Source: Hirsutella rhossiliensis
Taxonomy: Eukaryota > Ascomycota > Sordariomycetes > Hypocreales > Ophiocordycipitaceae
Assembly (NCBI RefSeq): GCF_020360975.1
Contig: NW_025408675.1
Location: forward strand, 310,001 to 374,000
Direction: 5' to 3'
DNA length: 64,000 nt
Shown: positions 20,450 to 32,299 of the stretch, piece after piece
Layout: every line of letters begins with the position of its first letter
Position numbering within the stretch: the stretch's first letter is position 1
Notes under the pieces: model-generated
The model's database searches: none
What the model saw: only the letters and a program-made list of their open reading frames with translations
What the model was told of the DNA's origin: nothing
Translations under genes and position numbers: made by a program

Positions 20450-22424
20450 CTACATTATGAGGTTGAGCAGCCGTCTCCACGCGGGCCATGACGCTACCTG
20501 TCCCCGGTAGGCGTGGATCGCGTCCCAGTCGAGCTCACGCCGGCCCGTATCCACGTCCATCTGAGCCGTCCGGATCCAGCCTTCGCGCTTCCAGAGATAG
20601 CCGCCGGCCCAGAAGAAGAGCACGACCGGCGCTGCCAGATACGACTTAAAAAAGCCCTCGGCGGTGCCCATGCCCGACTTGCCCGGGGGAGCCACAATGG
20701 CGGTGTAGAACTGAGCAACACAGCGTTAGTCCACAGCCCAGACATTCATCGAGCTCCAGGCCGGAAAGAAAAAGGGCCGACAGAGGGCAGCGAGAAATGA
20801 CTAACCTGTGCGGCCAAGACGAGGAAGCAGAGACCCAGGCCGAGCCACGAGCCGTAGACGCCGCCAGCGGCCTTGAAGGGAATCTCGTCGAGGGTGTGGC
20901 CATGAAATCTCCAAGCCTTGCGGAATCGGATGTGGGCCAGGCAGATGGAGCCCCAGGTAAAGAGGGCGGCCAGACCCGACAGCGCCTGCAGCCAGTCGAA
21001 GACGACGGGGCCCTTGGCGTCGAGGTTGATAAAGGCCAGCAGACCAAATATGATGATGAAGATGACGGACGGCAGAGGCCGACCGGACTTATCAATGTAG
21101 GTGAAGAGCTTGGGGGCGTAACCTTGCTGAGCAAGGGCTGTGAGGGTGCGTGAGCCGCCGTAGACGCCCGAGACGCCAATGGACAAGACGGAGACGAGAA
21201 TGACAAGGTTCATGAAGTGATCGAAGCCGCGGAGGTTCGCGTACTTGCCCACCAGGACAAAGGGCGAGGCCTTGACGTCGGCGTAGGCGTTGTCGGTAAG
21301 CAGAGCGGGATCGTTGGAGTCGACGAGCAGGCCGACAAAGAAAAGGCCAAGGATGTAAAAGAGGGTGATTCGCCAAAAGACCTGCTTGATGGCGCCCGGT
21401 AGCGACTTGGCAGGGTTCTTGGATTCGGCGGCAGCCAGACCCACCAGCTCGGTCCCGGAGAAGGAGAAGGCGGCGGTGACGAAGACGGAGCAGAAGCCCT
21501 TGAAGCCGTTCTTGAAGGCACCAGGGTCGTACCAGTAGCGGGCGCCCCAGTATTGGTTATATCGGCCGCTCGAGGGCCCGCCGCCGCAGACGAGGACGAG
21601 GGAGATGATCATGAAGATGACGGTGGCGGCCAGCTTGAAGCACGACGACCAAAACTCCTCTTCGGCGTAGCCGAGGGCGCCAAAGACGTTGATGATGATG
21701 ATGGCGCCCAGAAACACGGCGACCCAGACACCGACGGATATGTCCACGTTCCAGTACTGAATGGTCAAGCCGCAGACTGTCAATTCCAGTGGCAAGACGA
21801 TGGCCCACTGGAAGACATAGTTCCAGCCCATGGCGAAGCCCCACGAGGGGTCAATGAAACGAGCCGAGTACGTGTAGAAGCCACCCGAGACGGGGTAGAG
21901 GACCGAGAGTTCACCGAGAGCATAGACTGGACGACGCAAACGAGGTCAGCATCAATACGACGCGTCGAGCGCATCGCGGGCGGCATTGAAGGGACGGGCG
22001 CAAACTCACCGACGTTGAACATCATGATACCGATGATGAGAAAATCAATGAAAACACTGCCAGGGCCCTGTCAAGCAGCGCGTCAGCCCACCGCAGCAAG
22101 GGTCGCACGGGGCCAGAGGACAGCACATACACCTTTGCTCAGGGCGGCGCCGGACCCGACAAAGAAGCCAGCGCCGATGGAGCCGCCAATGGCAATCATG
22201 TGCAGGTGGCGCGTCTTCATGGGACGGTCGAGCTCGGTGGTGCCGAGGCCATACTGGGCCTTTTTGAAGGACTCCAAGTTGAGGCCATTGCGGGTATACC
22301 AGTTGCCCTCACGAAAGGCGGGAGACGTGGCCTCCTTGGAGATGACCTGGCTGGTGCCCTCATAGGTGGGCAAGCCAGCGGCCTCGCCCTTTTCGGCGCC
22401 GAGGGGCTCGTCTTTGGAAGACAT
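20450..22424 (-). CDS. Amino acid permease (YAT/APC family)
   Basis: Exons in gene order 22424-22131, 22067-22010, 21926-20806 and 20710-20450 encode 577 residues. It is a 12-helix plasma-membrane amino acid:proton symporter of the fungal YAT family. Helix 1 has HMIAIGGSIGAGFFVGSGAAL (the unwound GSIG substrate-binding turn). It is followed by KGGPGSVFIDFLIIGIMMFN, YPVSGGFYTYSARFIDPSWGF (family signature), the FVTAAFSFSGTELVGLAAAE segment in helix 6, and SGVYGGSRTLTALAQQGYAP in helix 8. The cytosolic tail ends in the common DWDAIHAYR...RRLLNLIM form. Intron phases are consistent and the Gly and Val codons at the first two junctions agree with family sequence. General or acidic amino acid specificity cannot be decided here. 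Confidence 0.93.
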
Positions 22425-25400
22425 GTTGGGGGGTGAGGTTGCCTCTGCCTGTCTGTCGGCAACGCAAGGAACTGGATGGGGTGTTGTGGAATAGGGATGA
22501 AGATGACGATGATGGTGATGATGGTGGTGATGGTGGTGATAAAGAAGAAGCAGAGGGAGCAGCTTGTCGGGGAAAACAGGGGGGATAGAGGAGGAAAAGC
22601 AAAAGGGCCAGCCAGCAGAGCCCAGCAAAGCAGGGGGGGGGGAGGCAAGAGGGTGGGAAGCGCAGGCGGGTTGTCGGGCCTTCTTAAGCCGGGGGCCGTG
22701 GGCTTCTGGAAGGACGGCGATGGGCTGTGGCTAGGATGGCTGGCGCGACAATTTTTGCCTTGCCATGCATATGTACATACATGGGATATGCCTCGGGGGG
22801 AGGGGGGGTGTGCGTCGCGAGAGAGGAGTGAATGGGTGAGCAGCAATGTGTTGTTGCACCATGGGGCTGAGAAGAGGCACAGGTCAGTCAGTACCTTGGG
22901 TACTATCTAAGTTACAAAGGACAGCGCAAGGCGAGTCGAGCAAACAGAGGTCCCAAACCTAGGAGATGGCGTCAAAGAGGCAGAGTTGGGAGGAAGAGAG
23001 AGATGGGGAGATGGGAGAGGGGGCCCGGCAGAAGCAAGCTAAGCGAAACGAAACGACGGGGCGCGTTTGGAAGCGTTGTCAGAAGTCATGGTCTTGCGTG
23101 TGATTTTTGTCTTTGGAGTCTCTGTTGACAACGGGGCTGCGACACGATGGAGAGAGGAAGGAGAGGAGCCTCGGCTTCGCCTGTCCGTCAGATACGAACG
23201 GAGACAAAAATACCGGATAAAAGGTGCCTCGAACCCCCTCCCTCCCTCTCAGTCCGCGGCCTAGAACGCTGGGGTAGTGGCTGAATGCGGATGTACGTGC
23301 TCCCACTGAGAGGGAAAAGGCGAGACACCCGTCGACGCCGCCGGCCCCTTCTATCCACAGCAGTCCATCTGGATCCCAGTTGGGTTTCGGAGTCGATTGA
23401 TTGCTTATCGTCACCGAGCGCATGTTTATCTCACCCCTTGTCTTTTCCCTCCAACACCGTCGACGCGATGGGCTTGGCTGGCTCCCCACAAGATTAGGTT
23501 GCGCCCATGCTTGCTTAGATGCTTGGCAAACTCGACATAACAGTAATTAGCGTGGGTGATGATTACGGTAAAGGGCGGTTCAGGTATTCTGTAGGTGTGC
23601 GCCGTTGGCCCTAGGGTCCAATGCAGCAAAGCACCGGTCATTGTCCATGCAGAAACGGCCACCCCCAGCACCTTGCCGTGGGGGGAGAGGCGCCTGAAGC
23701 TCACCCGCCATGCCGCCCGCCCCTCTCCAAAGAGGGGAGGCACTGCAAATACTAGTACCTGCCTACCGGTACAGCAGCCACAGGCCTTTGCGCTATAGCA
23801 CCTCGGTACCTTACGATGCTTACCTACCTAGGTAGGTAGTAGGTACCTATCCTACCCAGATAAGGTAGGTGTAGTCAGGTAGTCCGTGTTAGATGCAGTA
23901 GTAATAGCCTCTCTGCCAAGCGACCAGGACACGATATCATTCTTCCATCCACATCATGTGCTCCGTTCAACAACCTTTTTTTAAGCTCCATCCATGCGCC
24001 GTTTAACTTAGATACCGGCCGTCTTGGCTTTCCCAGGGTCGCCCCAGCTCTCCAGACTCTCCCCGCTGCTCCACCAGCGGCTGCTGCTCCACCAGAGGCT
24101 TAGCCCCTCCCCCTCCACCCCCAGGGGCTTAGACCCCCCAACACCCCAACCCCAGAGTGGGCTGCCGAAATCAGCACCCCCTCCTTCTGCCAGATGGGGT
24201 TGATTGACGGCCTCTCCAGGCGCCATCGCACAAACATCAAGACGACAAACGTCTCCAATGCCCAGTCGTCGTCACCACCACCTCGGAGCGCCTGTTTCTT
24301 GTCACGCCCATTCCCACCCACCGCAAAGGCCACCAGGAACCATCAATGCAAACGAGGGAGGGGTTCCCCCGTCGGTTCCCCCGTCGGTTCCTACTCGTCG
24401 GCCTGCCATCCCAGCGAGCAGACAGACGCCCCTCAGCATGCTACAAAGGTCCCCTGCTCGTCGTCGTCGTCAGCCGCCTCTTGTCCCCGTCCCCGTCCTT
24501 TGTCGCTGATGCCCCCATTGTTTATCACTTCGCCACTGGCCGAGGGCAGATGTGCTTGTACCTGGTGAATACGCATGCGACAAAACCAACGATGGAAAAC
24601 CAAAGCCCGCCCGTCATCGATCGATCGTACGGAGGAGCGTCGATGATGGCTTGCGGCCGACATGCCACCAACAACAAACACCACCAGATCGTCGTCGTCA
24701 ATCCAGCCCGTATCCCCCGACATCTTCCCATGCGTGCGTGATGCCACATGCAAAACCAGACGCCAAGAGTCTGGAACTCTTCTAGCCCATGTTGCTGCTC
24801 CTGCGCCACCTGCCTCTTCCGGGCTCCTACATGACATGGTGGAGGCTTCTGTCAAGGTCTTGACATGATATTTCTCGGGCAGGGATGGATGCATCCTTTA
24901 CATACATACTTGGGGATGCGTTGCAAGGCCCCTGGCCAAAGCAGCAGCCGCATGACCAACCACAAGACCAGAGGAGGCACTGATGAGGGGAACAGCCGGT
25001 TTCCCCCTCCCCAAAACGCAGCCAGCCGGCCCTCCTTGCGGATGTGTCTCCATCAAGTCCGTCCGTGCTAGCTCTGCCATCCAAGTTGGGATTGTACTGT
25101 AATTAGGAAAGTTGTAATTATGGTGCCAAGTACGCCAGCCAGTAACTTGGGTGATTTATTGTATGCAAGGGCGCTCGGTCCTCTTCCTTCGGCCCTCATC
25201 AACGCTACGACGCCCCGGCCCTCGTCAAGCCCCCGCCCCCCGACGTGGCCATTATTCCGATTCGAGCAATTGCTCGGTATGGCGCCGAGACACAACAAAC
25301 TATAGACTAGAGTCGCAGAGCACAAGAGGATCTTTCTGCTGTCTTGGCGCCGCCTCATCCCCTGGACCGAGCCCTTCTCTCGCTCGCCAGGGACGGAACC

Positions 25401-25998
25401 ATGCCGTATCTACACCGTAATCCCGACGAGACTGTCCGTCTGTATAATTAATACCTCGTACACGCTGTCCCGTCTGTCCACACCGGGAACGAACCCGCTG
25501 ACTTCCCCTCTCGTCCCATTGGCTCGTTGGCTCGCCGTCGAGCCCTTGGTGGCCATCCTTGGGTTGGGAAGAGGAAAGGGGGGGCCGTGTCTTGTCGGCA
25601 CACCGCCGTCCGTTCGCGATGCAACACACACACGGTGTCGTCTTCTAGAAGGCGGCTTGGCTTCCACGGCCAACCAGAGACGTCGACACTACTGCACCTC
25701 CATCTGTACAGTAGAGCAATAGAGAGGCAAGGCCTTCGGGCACCCCGAACGGCAGCCCTCTGGCGTCGTCTTGCTCGGCACCAATCCGCTGTTGGCGAGA
25801 CATGGTCCCGGCTGACGATGGACATGGACGGGGAGCACGCGACTGGTCCTGTGGCACCAGGCACGGAGCAAAAGGGGCTGTGACCAGGCGGATCCATGGC
25901 AATGGCCGCAGGGCCTCTTCAAGAACTCGCATGTAGGATCCCCACGCCATCCATCCATCAGCACCCGGCTCCTCCGGCCGTGAGACCAGGCATGGAGC
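22425..25998. other. 3.6-kb intergenic region
   Basis: Promoter side of the amino acid permease and 3' side of the SV2-like carrier. It contains a GAT/GGT trinucleotide tract at about 22496-22540, a CCTACCTAGGTAGG block at about 23818-23880, and a 12-bp tandem (TTCCCCCGTCGG) at about 24364-24392. Several open frames of 100-150 codons overlap on both strands without recognisable similarity, so no gene is called. Confidence 0.5.
22496..22540. repeat. GAT/GGT trinucleotide tract
   Basis: Imperfect ATGATGGTGATGGTGGTGAT array just upstream of the permease start codon, probably in its 5' leader. Confidence 0.8.
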
Positions 25999-27723
25999 TC
26001 ACGAGCTCCGCCGCCCATACGGCTCCAGCGGGAACAAGGCCGCCACCACGGCCGCCGCCACCATCAGCGCCGCGCACACGTACAGCGGCGCCGGCGTCGC
26101 CGTGTCGGCAAACGTCGCCACCAGCGCCGACGCGATGCCCATGACGCGGTTGCACGCCACCGCCACCCCGTTGCCCGTCGCCCGGTGCGCGCTGGGCAGC
26201 ACCTCGGCCGTGTAGGCGTAGAGCGTCCCGTAGTAGACGTTGATCAGGCACGCCACCAGGCACATCATGGCCGTTTCCTCGCCCGCCGACTTGACCTGCG
26301 TGTACGCCACGAAGAAGACGCCCGTCGCCAGCGCCCCCGCCGCCATGGTCAGCCTGCGGCCCAGCAGCCTCGTGTTGCACATGAGGCCGGCAATCACCGG
26401 CCCGGGGATCCCGCACGCCGCCGTCACCGCGTAGTTGCGCCACACGTCCTGCTTGCCGCCGCCAGACTCGAGGCCTCGTCGCTTCAGGTACTCCCTGGTC
26501 GAACGGTCAGCGCAAGGAGTCTCGTGCGAAACCGAGCCCGAGAGACGCACGGCAAAAAGACGTAAAACAGCGGATAGGCGAGGCCGATGAGCGTCCATGA
26601 CAGCCACAGCATCAGCGTCGACCGCGCCATGACCCGCGTGGAAAAGAGGCCGCTTAGGTGCCGCCACGCGCCCGCCAGCACGCAGCGTCGCCTGTTTCGC
26701 GCCCGGGGCCGCATGGGGCCGCACGCCTCGAGCTGGCCGAGCGTCAGGGAGCACGGGCGGCCGTACTTGAGGGCGAGAAACTGGAGCGTCTCGACGAGCT
26801 CGGCGTCGCGGCCCATGCTGAGCAGGTACTTGGGCGTCTCGCGGAGCCGGATTATCGCCATGCGTAGCAGTGAGAGCACGAAGACGAGGCCGCCGCCCGT
26901 AAAGAGCACGTATCGCCAGCCGCGGTTCTTGAAGGCCGAGCACGTTGCCGCCTCGTCGTCGCTGCAGTTCCACGGCTTCGGCACCAGAAACACCCATCCG
27001 ATGAGGCCGGCCACGGCCTGACCGAGCCCCCACCAGCAGGCCAGCATCGTCAGCACCCACTGCTTGCTGCCTGGCAGGAACTCGAGGAAGACGGTCGTGT
27101 CGAGTATGAGGTTCCCGCCGCCGAAGAAGCCGAGCAGAGCGATGAGGCCCCCGAGCGCCGGCCAGCCGGTCACGGCCCCGGCCACGATGCACGAGACGGC
27201 GCACAGGAAGAGCGTCACGTTGAAGGCGTATTTGCGCCCCAGCAGGTCCGCCGTGCAGCCCCAGAAGACGGCGCCCGCGAGCATGCCGCAGTAGACGGCC
27301 ACGGTGAGGGCGTGGCTGTAGCCTCGCTTTCCGAACTCCAGAAAGGCCTGGTCGGCAACGATGGCCTGGAAGAGGAGGATCATGGAGTCGACCGAGTACC
27401 TGCGACTCGTGTGAGCGAAGCCTTCACCATGCTGCGCGAGGCAAGGGGGAGACGCACCCGAATCCGTTGAGGAAAAAGAGCTTGAGATGGTAGGGGGTCC
27501 ATCCAATCTCGTCGATTGCCTGGACGAGTCAGAGAGTATTCCCGACGTCAGCGCCAGACCCGGCCACAGACAGCGTGTCTCGACTCACGTCGTTGACCAG
27601 GCGCATCTTCTTGTCGAGCGCCGGGTCGACATCCCCGAGCGACAGGACGTCCTTGGCCCCGTCCTCGTCCGGCTGACCGGCGTACGACTGCCGCTTTTCG
27701 GCCGTCGCCCCCTCTGGAGCCAT
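25999..27723 (-). CDS. MFS transporter, SV2/SVOP-like
   Basis: Exons in gene order 27723-27589, 27519-27458, 27399-26551 and 26494-25999 encode 513 residues with about 12 hydrophobic helices. The protein begins with a short acidic cytosolic tail, then AIDEIGWTPYHLKLFFLNGFGYSVDSM, the helix-1 region of the fungal SV2/SVOP-like group. The loop 2-3 MFS signature appears as GCTADLLGRKYAFN. The first half contains CWWGLGQAVAGLIGW; the second half EVLPSAHRATGNGVAVACNR resembles the sugar-porter-like TAEVxPxxxRGxG motif. The Pro codon at the last junction is split CC|G and gives FLPEYLKRRG. Substrate unknown; related fungal proteins are annotated as membrane transporters or organic acid/sugar carriers. 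No adjacent pathway gene indicates a substrate. Confidence 0.88.
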
Positions 27724-28903
27724 GTTTGCGCGCGCTCTCTCTGGTCGGACCCGGGGGTTGTCGGTCTCCTGTTTGCCCTGTCGCAGTCAAAATGGCTCCT
27801 CGATGTTTCCCCGGGGCAGCAGCAGCACTCGAGATCCGAGCCAGGACGGAGATAGAGGCGATTTTTCTGTAACAATGTACTTGTATGTGAATAACTCTTG
27901 CTTGACCGTGGCAGAACGATAGAAAACCGTAGGTAGGCGTTCGAGGAGCAAACAACCAAGCAGCGTGTCCTGCAACGGCTGTCTGTTGCGCGACCTCGGA
28001 TCGAGGGAGGGAGCACAAACCTCGCGAGACACGTCAGCGGCAAAGCTCGTCGGTCCTGGCCCTTCAAACACCCGGCTCACTCCTCCTCGCCATCAATGAG
28101 GCTTCGCAGGGGAAAGGAGCGAGGCAGCACCCGACCTGCCTCCCGTCTGTGGGACAGTCGCCGCGGCTGGTAAGGAGACCTCTCGAGCAACGGCGGCCGC
28201 TGCTGCGGGTAACCAAGCCGTCTTCCCCTTCCGTCTTCCCCCTTCCGTCGAGGTCGAGTCCAGCCGCTGATCAACAGGCGGCAGGGAAGCGGCGCCGAGT
28301 AAGGAGAGGTCTCGCGCAGGCATGCTTGCAGTCTGTACGACGACTCGACGTCTTGGCGCAGCACAAGCTGCGTTGCCACCATTCCATACTGTACCTTATG
28401 TTTGCTGCTTACAGAATACCTAGGGAGGTGTCATGGCCCTTCTCGAGGCCCTTCATCCGCTGTCCAACCGTGACACATGACCAACCTCCGAGCAAACCAA
28501 ACCTGACATTATGTATGCATTCCACCTCTTCCTCCTTTTCCTTGCAGTAGTCATCAGCCTGGGCTGCGCCGAGCCCCGTGACTCGACTTGCTCACGCGCA
28601 TGCTTCGTAGATACCGGCCATTGCCTCATGCTATCAAGCTGTGGTCGCTTCACTCTTGGGTGAAGGACGCGCATCAACGGCCGTGTCCGTGGTTTTTACT
28701 TTTCGTGGCCCGTCTCCCGACAAAACGCCTTGCTTTGATTTTTGCCACCACGCGGTTCCACCAATCTTTGAATAAACCTATGGCCCCGAAACAAGACAAA
28801 AAGATGACAGGCCGACCAGGCGAGGAGGGGAATGGAAGCACGCGGACGGAAAGAAAAGCTTCTTTCATCGAGGCCCAATTGAACCGTCCTTGTCGGCGGT
28901 CCC
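27724..28903. other. 1.2-kb intergenic region
   Basis: Promoter side of the SV2-like carrier and 3' side of the large disordered protein gene. No distinctive sites or RNA genes seen. Confidence 0.55.
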
Positions 28904-31900
28904 TCAGATCCGGCCACCCTCGACAACCTCGCGCTCCAATATTTCCACTTCTCCTGATTCGCCCGTTCGTCGCCTCTCCATGATCCATCGCGTTTCGCCG
29001 CGGTCTTCTTCCTTGAGGTACGACACGCTGTCGGCCGAGCTGTTATGCCGATGATGACCCCTTCCTGCGCGACGTAGAGCCTCGTTCGTGCCGGCTCCTT
29101 CTAGGGCCCCTACCACGCCTGACGAGCTACTTCTCGACCCCGCTGATAGGCAATTCTCGTTTGGCTCCTTCGCCGGAAGCCCACCCGCCTGTGCGCGCTG
29201 CTCTCTCGGGGACGTGGCCGAGGATTGTGGCAGCTTCGAGCCCGAGAAGAAGGCAGACTGCTCCGCCGGACTCGCTCGTGCCGGACAGGGAGACGAGAGC
29301 GTTGGCAGCGCCATTGTCAACGTGGGGCTCCCCGACGCACTTAGTCCCTCCGAGTCACGGCTGGTAGTGGAGAGGAACGAGTTTTTGCGCCCGTGACCAC
29401 TGCTCGAACGGGCCAGCGGGCCGGGGATGTTGAGGTTCCACGGAGAGCCGGTCACGTCTCCGCGTTCCGATAGAGGTGACCCCTCCTTGCTCGAAGCCAG
29501 GCTAGCCTGTGAGCCGCCCCAGGCCCTGGAGCGCAGTCGGAGGAGCGCAGAAAGAGTCATGTGCTCGTCGCCGCGATCGGCCATCATAGCTAGCTGCGCG
29601 AGGCCGGGACTCTGGATGATCGGTGTCGACGAGCTCAGAGGCGGGAAGCCGAGGCTCATGAGGGAGTTGCGGTTCGAGTACTCGGACCGCTCCGTTATCG
29701 GGGTGAGGTTTGGCTCTCTCGAGATCATGCGGCCGCTGCTGCTACGGTCCAGCCCACTCATCCCCTTTGGACCAAAGAAGCCCCCGTTGGCGTACTCGTA
29801 GTCGGAGCCCTTTGACGAGCTGCCGGCACTATGGGGGGTGAGGTATTGAGTGAGCGGATTGGAGTAGAATCCAAACTCTTGACCGTACCATTCATCCGAG
29901 TCGTTAGCCAAGGCACTCGCGTTTGCCTCTGCGATGATGGCGTCGTCGTCCAAGTCAAAGTCATTCATATCGTCATATGTCAGCCCGAAATCGTCGCAAT
30001 CATTGGGCTCCATCAGATGCGCCGAGTCGTCCAAGTGGCTCTGCGGTTCGTCGTCTTCTTGTTGTGGCGACGAGCCCCATTGAAACTTGCCCGAGACCGC
30101 GGCTTGGTGGGCGGCAGCAGCGAGCGCCGCTTGGTACGCCGCCACGGACTCAACCTCGACGTCGGCGTGTGCATGGGCGGCATCGTCAGCCTTGGGCAGG
30201 GGTTTGTCGGCGACCTCGCCGTCCTTTTGAGTCTCCACGCAAGGGGACGTATGGGCCGTGGACCGTGACGTGCCCGAGTGTGCGGAAAACCGTGAGGTTA
30301 TGTCAGACTCGCGCTTGACCGCCGAGTCTTGGGCTGCAGCACGCCGCAGCTCCTGAGCTTGAGCGAAGGCTCCGGGCACGGGTCGTCCAAACCGGTCGGT
30401 GTCGTTGTTATCAAATATGGACTCGTCAAAGGGTGCTGTGTCGTATTCAGGCTCCATGGCGAGGTCTTCGGCGAATTCCCCACGCGGGTCTATCAGACCA
30501 TCGTCGAAGTATAAATCGTCCTCTTGCTTGGGCTCGAAAGCCTCAGTAGGGGCTCGAATCCCCAGTCCGGAGACATCACTGCTGAGGGCGTAGTTCAAGG
30601 ACATTGGTTGGGACTCCGGTGACCCGGGAATGTCGACGGAGCTGGGCGTGTCCTGGGTCATCGCAAAGCCAATGACTTTGCCGCTGGCATCTCTTGGGGT
30701 GGCCGCGATGCCCATGCATTGCGGGCTTGCCAAGGCCGAGGTTGGATTGGATCGTTGAAAGACAAAGCCGGCAAAGTTCTCTTGGTCATTGTCGGGATCG
30801 AGGCCGTCTTCGAACGCGCCCTCGAAAGTGCCCTCATCTTCCTCGAGGTCGGCGTTAACGCCCGGTATCCTTTCTTCCAGCCCGTCGTCATCCATCATGG
30901 CATCATAGTCGAAAGAATCGTCGTCAAAATCGTCGAACCTCGAATCCCTAACGATTTCAGCACCTGTGGATTTTCTCTCCAACTCGCGCTTGCGATGCCT
31001 CTCTTCGAGCAACTTCTCTTGCTTGGCTGCGCCAATCATGTCGAAACTGAATCTCGAGGACGTGCTTTTCATGTGCTTGGGCAGCGCCGACATTTCGGAC
31101 AAGGATATATTGCCAGAACGTGTAGTCCGCGTGGATAAGTGCGTCCGTCGCGGCTCACGTGCATCACCCTCTGGAACCTTTGTGAGAGATGCCGAGGATG
31201 ATGTCTGCGAAAGTAAGGCAACACCATCCATGAGCGGCACCTGGCATGTAGATTTATCCTCGACGAGGGTCAACGCTTGATCAATGAAGCATGTTTTGGT
31301 CTTGGCAGACGAGACACTTGGGGAGGGATTGACAAGTTGTGACTCTGCGCCAAGGGATTCCGAATGTGCTGGATCCGAGGTATGGCTTGAGTTGGTGACT
31401 TGGTGAGTGCCCGGTCCCGCAACACCCTTGACACCATCGGGCGAGCAGACGCGCTCGTCTGCTTCGGACCGAGGAGCTGTGCTAGCACGGTTCGAAGTGT
31501 GGTGTTTGCGCCTGGGGGCGCTGAAATCGTGAACCCGAGTGCCTCTAATACGCGGGTCATAGACGGGCTCTTCTTTGGGGCTTGTCAATGGCAGGGGGCG
31601 GAGATCTGGGACATTTTGATTGTTCTTTCGCCTCATAAGGAGGGTCGACATGGGATTCTTGAGAAAGGGCAGGCTTTTCCTGCTCCTCGGCGGCTCCGCG
31701 GTGCCCGGGTTTGAGGCGGGAAGCGACGCATCGCTGGGAAGGCGGGTTCCCGGCGGCCTTCGACACGTGGCCGCCGTGGCGGAGATGTGCAGCTCTGTAG
31801 GCGTGCTGAATGAGGTGGTCTGTTTGACTATCGTCCTCGGCTGCATCCCGGTGTCGGCGGGAGCCGTGTTAAGACGCCGGCGCCAGGACGCGTCTTCCGG

Positions 31901-32299
31901 AGAGCCGGCGGCAGGGTCTCCCGAGCGAGGTGAGACACCCACCAACTGCGCCGCCACATCGCGACGATAGTTTCGCAAGGCGACGCCGCCAAGGAAGCCT
32001 GTTTCGCCACTGCTGGGTATCCGCGATCGGGCGTCGGGAGGGGACATGCCATACGCGTCTCCGAGGCCCGGGTCTTGCAAGTCGGCATCAGCTGATGTCA
32101 CGCGTGTGATGGGCGGCAAGGTCGGAGGCAAGGCGGATGTGCTCGATGCCGACAGCGGCAGGGCATCAAACGGAGAAGCCGGGTCGGGACCCGGGGTAGA
32201 CTCGTAGCCGGCGAGAGGCGACCAAGGCTGTTGGTGATCGGTCGTCGGGGACGCGGGATTGGATGCGCCGCGCCGGTGAAAGCGCAAGTGGGAGAGCAT
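28904..32299 (-). CDS. Large Ser-rich, acidic disordered protein of unknown function
   Basis: Intronless frame. The start at 32299 (MLSHLRFHRRG) gives 1131 residues; in-frame ATGs at 32434 and 32536 would add 45 or 79 Ser/Pro/Arg-rich residues. I do not recognise a catalytic or binding domain. Low-complexity Ser/Pro/Thr sequence dominates, with TLPPITRVTSADADL near the N-terminus and a short basic helix (AAKQEKLLEERHRKRELERK) in the middle. Several strongly acidic blocks follow (RFDDFDDDSFDYDAMMDDD; DDFGLTYDDMNDFDLDDDAI). A Ser-rich C-terminal segment includes SPGLAQLAMMADR and TLSALLRLRSRAWGGSQASL, which look like short conserved helices. Many SP/TP and RxxS sites suggest phosphoregulation, which is inference. 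No signal peptide or membrane segment. It is probably a conserved regulatory or scaffold protein of filamentous fungi. Confidence 0.8.
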   Translation of the reverse strand: MLSHLRFHRRGASNPASPTTDHQQPWSPLAGYESTPGPDPASPFDALPLSASSTSALPPTLPPITRVTSADADLQDPGLGDAYGMSPPDARSRIPSSGETGFLGGVALRNYRRDVAAQLVGVSPRSGDPAAGSPEDASWRRRLNTAPADTGMQPRTIVKQTTSFSTPTELHISATAATCRRPPGTRLPSDASLPASNPGTAEPPRSRKSLPFLKNPMSTLLMRRKNNQNVPDLRPLPLTSPKEEPVYDPRIRGTRVHDFSAPRRKHHTSNRASTAPRSEADERVCSPDGVKGVAGPGTHQVTNSSHTSDPAHSESLGAESQLVNPSPSVSSAKTKTCFIDQALTLVEDKSTCQVPLMDGVALLSQTSSSASLTKVPEGDAREPRRTHLSTRTTRSGNISLSEMSALPKHMKSTSSRFSFDMIGAAKQEKLLEERHRKRELERKSTGAEIVRDSRFDDFDDDSFDYDAMMDDDGLEERIPGVNADLEEDEGTFEGAFEDGLDPDNDQENFAGFVFQRSNPTSALASPQCMGIAATPRDASGKVIGFAMTQDTPSSVDIPGSPESQPMSLNYALSSDVSGLGIRAPTEAFEPKQEDDLYFDDGLIDPRGEFAEDLAMEPEYDTAPFDESIFDNNDTDRFGRPVPGAFAQAQELRRAAAQDSAVKRESDITSRFSAHSGTSRSTAHTSPCVETQKDGEVADKPLPKADDAAHAHADVEVESVAAYQAALAAAAHQAAVSGKFQWGSSPQQEDDEPQSHLDDSAHLMEPNDCDDFGLTYDDMNDFDLDDDAIIAEANASALANDSDEWYGQEFGFYSNPLTQYLTPHSAGSSSKGSDYEYANGGFFGPKGMSGLDRSSSGRMISREPNLTPITERSEYSNRNSLMSLGFPPLSSSTPIIQSPGLAQLAMMADRGDEHMTLSALLRLRSRAWGGSQASLASSKEGSPLSERGDVTGSPWNLNIPGPLARSSSGHGRKNSFLSTTSRDSEGLSASGSPTLTMALPTLSSPCPARASPAEQSAFFSGSKLPQSSATSPREQRAQAGGLPAKEPNENCLSAGSRSSSSGVVGALEGAGTNEALRRAGRGHHRHNSSADSVSYLKEEDRGETRWIMERRRTGESGEVEILEREVVEGGRI

